This document shows positions 11,881-21,900 of a stretch of 64,000 bases of DNA, one piece after another. Every line of letters begins with the position of its first letter. Position 1 is the first letter of the stretch. Origin of the DNA: Ceratorhiza oryzae-sativae (Eukaryota > Basidiomycota > Agaricomycetes > Cantharellales > Ceratobasidiaceae); the NCBI GenBank assembly GCA_030998015.1, contig JARWMV010000250.1, positions 744,001 to 808,000 on the forward strand. Reading direction: 5' to 3'. The notes under the pieces were generated by a model. The model worked only from the letters and a program-made list of their open reading frames with translations, was not told where the DNA came from and searched no databases. The position numbers and the translations under genes are program-made.

Positions 11881-12662
11881 CTTTCGGAATGGCAGTTACT
11901 CTCAAGTCATTAGTCATTCCCGTTGTGTGCGTTTCTGCAAGAAGGTTTGACGGATGTGCGAGTCTATATATCAACAACTCGGCACTCTGCCACTCTGAAA
12001 GTCAAGACGAGCGTGGTGCCCAGGTGGATCGCCTTTAGCATTTTTACCTTTCAGGAAATTGGTATACCATGAGTTGTGGAGAGTTATGAACTGCGACTCC
12101 CGTCCAGGAACGGTGATTGATGTGCAAATTGCAAGCGTCAACTCTACTAGCTAAACTTGGTTGTGGCGGTAATTTGAATGCTATATTGCTTCCCCAACGA
12201 CAGCATTGTATAATGCTTTTCTTCTAGGCAATTTCATTACTACCTCCGTCGATTGATATCTACACTGGCAACGACCTTGACTCTGCTTAAACAATGTATA
12301 TATATGCGGACTATATTACCCTTATGGAACTCCGAGCCATTTCGGGGTCCAGCGATTCAGATACCATTTCAAGGCTTTCATATTGATTCAAACATGATTA
12401 AAAATACATCCGACTAGCCAATCGTACACATCAACATCCACCGCCATCTCTTACACCCCTCAATTATACTCGGAAATTTGCAAAACTTTGCCTAGAGATA
12501 AACTCAGCAAAAAAAAGCCGATGCACCCTTGACATGGCTACACTCACCAACAGACGTATTACGCAGGCGACGACGCTTAAACTTTTCAACCTCGACACTA
12601 TCAAAGAACGAGTATCCAGAAGCTACAGCGAAAACCCCCCGAATCAGTAAACTCAATCAACC

Positions 12663-15466
12663 CTAAAAACCCCTCCCAAAGGGGGACTCACTCGACGCTT
12701 CCTCCTCGAGCTCCAACGCGTTCATGCCAGGCGTGTGTGCCGGGGTCGGGGCCCTCAAGTTTGCAATGGGTTTGCCCGTCTTGGCATCCCTCAACATGCC
12801 CGAGTGATCCACAAACGCTTCGCTGCGCTCGTTGGCCTGTCTATGGATCTGCAATACCATTTGCTGCACGTCCTTGAGATAGGAGCTCAGCGTGTCGAGG
12901 TACCGCCGCGTCTGCAGGTGCTTGGACGTGGCGCAAATCGAGATGCCCTCGTCTTTGATGATATAACCGATGCCAAAGCCGTCGGCCGCGACGGGTCCGA
13001 AACCGAACAGCCGGAGCGCGGGGTTGCCGCAGTTGGAGGTCGAGAGGATGCTCGTGTGGAGCAGCGACCAGCCAGGATCGGTGAAGATGGCCGGAAGCTC
13101 GACTTGGTTGCTCTTGGTCGAGGTGCCGTCCTCGGAGACGGTAGGCGACGGTGGAGCCGAATTCATCTCGCGTCGGATCAAGCAGTACATCGCGTACATG
13201 TGCCTAGTACCACACGATCAGCCATGGTATAAACGCACAGCCATGCTCGCCTACCTGTCCTGTCCGAGACCTTGGCTGCACTCCTTGGTCAGTTTAACAT
13301 GCGCGTTGCATGCAGCACGCAGAGCCTTGATCTTGTCCTTGACGGCAGCTTCCGAGAAAAAGGTCTGCCATCGGAGCGATGGCGTCAGTTCCCGATTTCG
13401 CTTAACGATCACGAGACTAAAATCGCACCTTGGTGAATTCAACGCTCGCGGGCTGAACTGTGCGGATCGCCTCGGTTCGACCATGTAAGAAGGCCTTGGT
13501 CATGGCTGGTTCATATGTACACTCGGTACGCCCTACGATCATGGGTCAATGGCACGCCCTTCTCAGCCCCCATTCAAAATCGGCTTTACCATACAACCCA
13601 AAGTACGCTGCCTGGAATGCCATTTGCACAAAAGCGTCTGGGCTAAACCCATACGTCTTGATAAAATTGCCTCCGTAGCCAGTAAACTCGAGTGCCTGCA
13701 ATCGTTCTGTTCCAGACCTATCAGCCAGACGCCCTCGTTTGGCGAGAAAACAGCACGACTTGCCTGGCAGATCAAGTCGCTGAGCCTAGTCTCGGCAAAG
13801 CGAATACCCGTCCGAAGAGTGTTGCTGAGCTCCCACTCGAGCTTCTTTGGTGAAGGGTCGAGTGGCTCGGGCTCCACATCCGATTCGTCAGGCTTGACCT
13901 ATGCCGTGGGGTGTAAGCGTATGCCACTACCAGCACCAAAACAGGCAGACACACCTTGCTGGACTTGGCGTGAGGGCTCAACTTGGCCTTGAACATCACC
14001 GGAGCCTTGGGGTTAATGGAACGAGCGAGAAGCATCAGACCCTCGGTGAAAATGTCTGCCGCGAATCGGAGCACAGTGTGTCCGTCGACACCCGTGTGCT
14101 CAAAGTTGATGCCCGCAGCGCCATTGGCGCAGACGATGATTTGGAGCTGGAAAGGACCTCGGGTTGATTATCTGCAATGGGATCAAGGTGACAAAGGCTT
14201 ACCTTGTCGTACCACCGATTGGTGCAAGTCCCAACCTGCACGCCACCCGAGAGACCATAAGTTCCGCACAAAAAGTTTCCGCAGAGTTCACCCAGATCGT
14301 CGGGCGCAGCATCATCTGCAAAGTTCACGATTAGAATAGGAATGGTCGAAGCGTGAACCAACTTGCCAAGGCAAACTACAAACAGCGCCTCGTCGACGAC
14401 TTCCAGACTGCTCGCATTCGACGGAGAGCTGTTGTGGATGGTCTCGCGGAGCTGAGACCAGATTTTTCGGTTCTCGGTTGTGAGCAATCCAACGGAAGAT
14501 TTGGCGGCCTGAAATGGGAAGTTAGGATGAGGGCTATGCTGAAGGGGGCAAGCCACCGACCTCGTGGATAGGGGTTTGGTCGGCATCGCTGACGATCGCT
14601 TTGAGGTTGCGAAGGATTTCACGCTCGGTCAGGATCGGTCTGTTCTTCGAGTCCAAACAGTCAAAGTGATCTACCGGGATATGAGCTCGTGGTGATGAAC
14701 CGAGATGAAACTACGCACAGATCTGGCCTCTTCGCAGAACAGCAATGTGGCGGGATTGGGACACGGCCATCCGGCACCCGTTCTACGCAAACGACATGAA
14801 TATCATCGTGGTTGAAGACGGGCAAGCCTGTGCTCACATTGGTCGGTATCCTTGCAGTTCCGAAAAGGCGAGTATATTGATCCATATCAAGCTTGGTGGT
14901 TCGGACCATGTCGGGTTCCAAGATGCCCTCTCGAAGATCATGGATGAATCCCAACGAGGCAGTTATGAGTGCCGCGGCCCTAGGAAGTTGTGTTCCACGA
15001 GCAGGACTCGGGTCGTCCCTGCAACCCGCACACACAAACACAAGTGACGATGGTCAGATCACCATCGCACGACCTCGCCACTCAGCGTGAAACTCACTCG
15101 AGGACAAAGAACGGGTTGAGAGCGAGCACGACCGGGTCAGAGTGGGACAAGTACGACTCGTACCAAAACTCTTCGATGTAGCTGGAGCGAGGTTGGGTGA
15201 GAAACATGGCCGGACAAGACAAGGCCGACGTACCTGTCCTTGGTCTCTGCGTACTCTCGGAGCTTGGCGTCCCATTTGGGACCCGAGCGATGCAAGAAAT
15301 CCTCAACGGCGGCCTTGGTGGCTGCGTGTTCGCGCGGGTCTTGAAGAGCCTCGAGCGCACGCAGATAGCGGGCACACGTGTCCTTGAGCGGGGGGATGGG
15401 GAGCTTTGGGAGGGTGGCTTGGTTGGCAAAGGTGATTCCACCGGGGAGCTTGTCGGGCACGGCCAT
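12663..15466 (-). CDS. CAT2: Carnitine O-acetyltransferase
   Basis: Transfers acetyl groups between CoA and carnitine, shuttling acetyl units between peroxisome, cytosol and mitochondrion. The minus-strand exons read in frame: LPKLPIPPLKDTCARYLRAL (N-terminal choline/carnitine acyltransferase signature), YIEEFWYESYLSHSDPVVLA, FGTARIP, CRMAVSQSRHIAV, FDCLDSKNRPILTEREIL, then NRWYDK and INFEHTGVDGHTVL with the catalytic His in the EH pair. SPDAFVQMAFQAAYFGLYG and HGRTEAIRTVQP follow, and the C-terminal exon ends at 12663. Exon 1 is 15234-15466. The join after LICQ (near 13720-13770) needs a weak GTCGTG donor, or a GC donor plus a one-base slip. The C-terminus (FGRGF) is not a PTS1 signal and no obvious presequence follows the ATG, so compartment is unclear. 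Part of its 3' region is duplicated as a relic near 9.1 kb. Confidence 0.93.
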
Positions 15467-15992
15467 GATGTCGGGCTAGGATGGGGGGAGAAGGTCGAGT
15501 CGGCTAAGACAGGGGGAAGGATACTCTGCAGCACCACACTTGACCAGCCCGGGCATATATACACCCAGCGGCGCCTCGGTCACTTGCTCCAGCGGAACTC
15601 GACCGGCATCCCGGGACCCCAGACGCCCCCCGCCAGGCGCCGAACCAGTCATGCGGCCGCTACGGGTGATGACGGAGCGTCGAAGATCGACGGCGTGTGA
15701 GCAGCCTTGTCGGGCGTCGATAAGCGAAATGTCTCATCCAACTGGCGGCATTGGCGGTCGACGTGCCAAGGACCATATCGAATGCGCAGGACCCCGCATA
15801 CCCTGCAGAATCCGAAGACTCCCGCACATGGTCAGCTGAAGCTTCCTGCCATCCGAGGAGACAGCGCCAACTTGACGCAACTCGCGCTATTGATATACTG
15901 GCCTCTGAGTGGAACCGGACCACCCGCTCGGCGTCGCTCGGGGCGGTCTCTTCCGATCCAAAGCAACATTGCATTCCAAGCTGATACATGCA
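15467..15992. other. Intergenic between carnitine acetyltransferase and permease
   Basis: This 526-bp gap separates two minus-strand genes. It should hold the promoter of the acetyltransferase and the 3' end of the permease transcript. ORFs here are short and lack family features. Confidence 0.5.
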
Positions 15993-18900
15993 CTATGTGT
16001 CCTTTTTCTCAGAATCCATCTCGTCTGTCAGCGGGGGCATGTCGACTGTGCTGACGGGCCCCTTGAAGTGGTACCGTCCATAGAACACCCAACTCGCGAG
16101 AATGAGCGTAAGCACGCCTCCGATCGCTGTGCACCCGTTTCAGCAAACAAACTAGATCCAGTCAGGTACGACTTGCCTACGACAGAGTAGTTCATCTACC
16201 ACAAGCCACCGTCAGTCTAGCCCAACTCAGTCCACAAAAATGACGTACATTGAGCGCATTGACCGGTACCGATGTAGGAAGAATAAACTAGGGGGCCGAG
16301 TGTCAACCTCGATCAAGATCCCACCGGCAATCACTCACGAGTACGCATACAAACACTGTAAACTGCATTTGGCCATTGATAATCAGATACAGCATACATC
16401 GCAAAGCTTCCGTGACTGACCAACGCACTGATGAGATTGATGCTCCGAGAGTACTTGCCGAGATGGAACGGCCCTCTCTCGCCCATGCTACGACCATGTC
16501 AGCCATCGACCCAGCACAAAACACATCGGACCTACGACTCGGGCCACAAGACGCGGCACAATATGGGTTGAAGATACGAAAGCATGACCGCGATCGCAGC
16601 GCCTGTCGGTCGCTCGTCAGTGTGATACGTAAACAGAGTCGATAAACGTACTGGACAAAATCGCATTGAACGCGACGACAGATCCGATGTATGCAGCCGA
16701 AATAATAATCGCAATCTGTCGACACTCTCAATGACTGTTGAATTTACAATCATATGCGTGTATGTATGCGCATATTTGTTTCTGTTTCGTATCCCCCCTC
16801 TCTGATATCATGCGCGAGTTCGCGGGAATCCCCCTTCTTCTTCCTTAGTTCTCTACCTTCGTAGTTGAGCTAAGGTATCGTATTTTCTTTCTTTTCTCAT
16901 GTATTCTATTCACACTGTACTCTATAGTACGATTTGTATCTTAGGTACAGTATATACAGTTCTCTACCTTCGTAGTTGAGCTAAGTACGATTTGTATCTT
17001 AGCCACAAGTTACCTCCCTGCGTGAGAGGTTATGAGCCCCGCAGCCTCTACTAGTACGAAACCAGAGAGCCCCGTCGACCCGGTAACAGTCCCGCCAGCG
17101 ATGTCTTCGAGCCACAAGCCGAGCTACTTGAGCAAGAAGTCGCTCGATGTTCCCGCTCTGAAGAGCGACGGATCTAATTACACGGCATGGAAATTTCGTC
17201 AGCAAATGGTCCTACGCCTACGAGGCCTAGAGGACATCGTTCTCGGAGTCGAGAAACCCCGGCTGAACTCACCGATGCCGATGCCAAAGACAATCAAGGT
17301 CGAGCGAATATACTGAATCCCTAGCCGAGTGGCTAAAACGCGATCAAGAGGCTCTCGCCCAGATCGCATTGGCGATGGAAGATGAGGCGCTAGCCGATAT
17401 CGTCGAGGCCGAAACATCGCAAGAGGCGTGGACGCGAGTCGTCGAAAGGTGGGAAGGGAAGGGAGCTCAATCGATATCCTTCCTGTACCACCAACTAGTC
17501 AATACGAGATCGAAGAAGATCATGACATTTACCGCGGGTATAAATTCCCTCCGTACGATCGCTTCGAAGATGAAAACACTAGGCGAACCGATTAGCGACT
17601 CTATGCTCGCTCAAATTATAAATGATGCGTTACCTCCATCGTATGCCGTCGTCAGCACGGTCATCCAGACGTCGAATCAATCGGGTTCAATTACTCTCGA
17701 TTTAGTTATAAAGGCCGCATTAGCCGAGGAAGAGCGTCGCAAGAAGGGTCTTGGACTCACCGCGATGTTCACGAGCATTGCCAAGGGCAAAACTGCGACG
17801 TCGAAGGCCAAGGAACAGCAGTCCAGGCAGAGCCCTAAGACCTGTTCCAATTGCGGCAAGCCCGGACACTTAAGGGCTAAATGCTGGGCGAAAGGAGGTG
17901 GTGCAGAGGGCCAAGGACCGTTCCAAAAGCGGCAGTCGCCGAAAGATAAAGGGAAAGACAGGGAAAACCCAAATCCGGTGATGCGAAACCAAAAGTCGAA
18001 TCAGCGCAGATCGCGACGACATTTGTAGCTACGGACGACGTACCAGAGATACCGACGCTATATGCGCTACCCGTAGTCGATGAAGAGACAGCCGCGCACT
18101 ATTGGCTGATCGACTCAGGGGCATCTCGTCACATGACCCCTCAGCGCGAATGGTTTTCGATTTACCGGTCCCTTGTACCTCCGGTCCCGGTTCGAGTCGG
18201 CGACGGAACCAAGATATATGCGGTCGGCATTGGCCGGATCCTAGTCACGCTTCGTAATCGTAAGGGTCATGAGACCGATGCATACATGGAATCAGTGCTG
18301 CACGTACCCGATCTAAACGCGAGCCTGATGTCGGTGACCCAGCTCAATGAGAAGCACATGAACGTTTTATTCCAGAGGGGTATCGGCGCGATTATGATCA
18401 GTCAGGACGGTCGAGGCGACGAAATAGGATGGGCGAAGCAGTCAGGGCAACTCTACAAGGTTCAAGCGAAAATTACACACACCGATTCTACCGCGCATAC
18501 GGCCTTCGTAGAGCCAGACAGCAAAAATAACGATAGCGATTTACATGCCCAAGAATTCGTCGCATATACCGCGAGTACAGTCGCGCGAGCAGACCTACCT
18601 ACCTGGCACCGCCGATTTGGTCACCTAAACTACGAATATGTGCTAGATATGGTGAGGAAAGGCGCGGTTGAAGGGATGGATATAGTGGGAAACCGCTCAC
18701 CTCCCAAGTCGAAATGCGGCCCATGCCTCCAGGGGAAGCATACACGCGCACCTTTTCCACCGTCCCAATCTCGTACCTCTGAGGTACTCGAGCTTATGCA
18801 CAGCGATCTACACGGCCCCTTACCCGTTCAAGCGATCGGAGGATTCCGATATTTCGCCGTCACGATTGATGATAAGTCCCGCAAGATATTCGTGCATTTA

Positions 18901-21900
18901 TTGCGCAACAAGAGCGATTACGCGGGTCAATTCAAGGACCTCAAAGCGTCAATCGAGAATCTTACGGGAAGGCGAATTAAACACTTACGGACGGATGGTG
19001 GTGGCGAGTACGGGTCAAACGCCTTCGAGGCTTTCTTGCGAGCGGAAGGAATCCAGCACCAAAAGACCGAAGCAGATTCGTCGGCCAGTAATGGCGTAGC
19101 CGAGCGAGCGATACGTACCCTAAACGATTGTCAGCGCGCGATGCGATTCGACGCGCATTTACCCGAGAAATATTGGGGTTACGCAATCTTACATGCGGCT
19201 CACCTGTGGAACGTAACGCCGAAGAAACGCCTAGATGGCCGAACGCCGAGCGAAGCATTTAGCGGCAAGATCCCAAATGTATCGGGATTACGTACGTTTG
19301 GATGCAAGGCCTGGGCTCGTGTGCCAGACAATATGCGCACGAAACTCCAAGCGCGCTCAATCGAGTGCATATACCTCGGATTCGCTCCTAATAGGAAGGC
19401 GCACGTGCTTGCTCAGCGCGGTACCGGTCGCATAATCACCTCACGTGATGTAGTCTTTGACGAAGGGCTGGACAATCGGCAGCGCGTGGTTATCGAGGAT
19501 CATGATGAAAGCCCAACCGATGACGATGAGAATAAATCGGATGAATTACCACCCATTCAGATAGAAATTCACTCACCCGAATCATCCGATAAACCACTCG
19601 AATCGTCAGAACCCGCGCATATACCCGATGAACCAGAAGCCTTACCTTCCGAGAGCCCGGACTTGGAGCCTGAAGATCAGGAAATAGTTGTTTTACAGCC
19701 AGATCCGCCGCCGGTGCGTCGATCCACGCGCGAACGAAGAGCACCAGAACGGTATGGAGCGCAAGTGGGCGCCTTAGCGCATACAGACGGACGAGAGGAC
19801 GAAGAGGCACTTACTGCGATAATAGAATCGCCGCCTCAGACGTTCGAGGATGCCATGCGTCGTCCAGACGCGAATCTATGGCTTGAAGCGATGACAGAAG
19901 AGCTGAAATCGATCGAGCAGCACGAAGTATGGACGCTCGTGAGCCGTCCTATCGACAAAAATGTCGTTAAATGCCGATGGGTTTTCGACTACAAGCGTGG
20001 AGCTGATGGCGAGATCGTTCGCTACAAGGCTCGATTAGTCGCGAAGGGCTTTTCTCAGCGCCCTGGAGTCGATTTTGTCGAAATTTCGTCACCCGTCGCT
20101 GCTGCTGACTCCTTACGGACACTCTTAAGCATCGTAGCCGCTCTAGACCTCGAGCTTCACCAAATCGACGTTAAAACAGCCTTTTTACATGGGGATCTCG
20201 ACGAGGAGATTTATATGGAGCAACCTCCAGGCTTTGTCGAAGGCCTAGAATCTGTCTGGAAGCTCAACAAGGCGATTTACGGTCTCAAACAGGCGGCGCG
20301 AGCCTTCTATATGCGTCTCAAGAAAATCCTTGAAGATATAGGATTTAAACGATGCGATACGGATCACTCTGTATTCTGGCTACGCGATGGTGACGAAGTA
20401 GCGATTATACTTAGCCATGTGGACGATATGCTACTCGCTGGATCGTCTACAGAAATCCTCAATAAGGTTAAGGCTAAAATCGCTGAATCACTTGAAATCG
20501 TTGATCTAGGCGAGGCCAAAATGTTCGTAGGCATCGAAATTGAGCGCGATCGCAGCGCTGGAACTCTCAAGATCTCTCAGCGCCGTTATATCAACGATAT
20601 TCTTGCTCGCTTCAATATGTCCGACTGTAAACCATGCGAAACTCCGATGGCCGAATCTCCCAATCTACCAAAGCTCGAAGCGCCATCGATCGATCGGAAC
20701 CGCTACCAGCAGCTGATCGGGTCTCTTATGTATGCTATGATTTCTACCCGACCCGACATCGCATATGCTACTGGTATACTCGCGCAACACGCGATGAATC
20801 CTGGCGAAGAACACTGGAACTCCGGCAAACGAGTTCTCCGCTATCTCAAAGGTACTATGGACTTAGGCATTGTCTATAATCGCTTTCGCGATTTAAATCT
20901 GCTTGGATATGTCGACGCTGATTATGCCGGCGATAAGCATACAAGCCGTTCGACTACCGGCTGGGCTTTCCTACATGCCGGTGGCGTAATTGCTTACTCA
21001 TCCCGAAAGCAGCCGACAATTTCCTTATCAAGTACCGAAGCCGAATATGTCGCCGATGCTAGTGCCGGACGCGAACTTTTATGGATTCGTCAATTTTTAT
21101 CCGAACTTGGTTTTCTCTCTGAGGGCGCTACTCCCTTATTCTCGGACAACCAGTCTGCTATGGCCCTAGCTAAGAATCCCGTCAATCATCAGACAACGAA
21201 GCATATACGCGTCAAGTATCATTTTATTCGCGAAGTGATCGCTCTGAAAGAACTCGACCTGCAATATATACCTACAGAGAAACAGCTCGCGGATGCGCTT
21301 ACTAAGCCCCTAGGACGCCTCAAGTTTACTCGCTTTGTGTCTGCGATGGGAATGGCGTGAAATTCTATTCTTTTCTTTTATCCGTACATTCACGCATAGG
21401 ATTGAGTGGGCGTGTTGAATTTACAATCATATGCGTGTATGTATGCGCATATTTGTTTCTGTTTCGTATCCCCCCTCTCTGATATCATGCGCGAGTTCGC
21501 GGGAATCCCCCTTCTTCTTCCTTAGTTCTCTACCTTCGTAGTTGAGCTAAGGTATCGTATTTTCTTTCTTTTCTCATGTATTCTATTCACACTGTACTCT
21601 ATAGTACGATTTGTATCTTAGGTACAGTATATACAGTTCTCTACCTTCGTAGTTGAGCTAAGTACGATTTGTATCTTAGCCACAAGTTACCTCCCTGCGT
21701 GAGAATGACGCCGCCCTGGGACATAAACCTGGGACATACCACCGCACTCAACCACACCCCCACCCACGGAGCCTAGATAGCCGTCAAGCCTCGGTCCAAC
21801 TCGAACCAAACACCCAACACCCACCTGGAACCTATTCAAACTCATAAACGCCTTCTTTCCAGGAATCGCATTGTCCCGCGCAAGCGCATACAACAACCGA

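Larger units (their letters stand above)
8716..12662. other. Gene-poor stretch with relics
   Basis: No intact gene is visible. It holds a fragment resembling the 3' part of the carnitine acetyltransferase gene (about 8955-9190), a second decayed FunK1-like relic (about 10560-11880) and a repeat of the promoter-like segment near 8010 (around 11943-11980). A G-rich run lies at about 9356-9372. The ORF beginning at 10223 may be the worn N-terminal part of the FunK1-like relic. Confidence 0.45.
16736..21704 (+). mobile_element. Ty1/copia LTR retrotransposon, 4,969 bp
   Basis: Complete element with two 292-bp LTRs that appear identical by eye, a primer-binding site, gag, a long uninterrupted pol (protease, integrase, reverse transcriptase, RNase H order, so copia rather than gypsy) and a purine-rich stretch before the right LTR. 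It is flanked by ATGAC duplications. Orientation is opposite to the permease gene it occupies. Identical LTRs and an open pol argue for a recent insertion; gag, however, contains frame changes. Confidence 0.95.

Noticed and set aside
12735..13232. 165-codon plus-strand ORF
   Set aside because: Antisense shadow of the last carnitine acetyltransferase exon.
16736..21704. Reading the permease as a disrupted pseudogene
   Set aside because: The insertion falls inside an intron with both splice sites intact, and the exons on each side stay in frame, so disruption of coding sequence is not shown.
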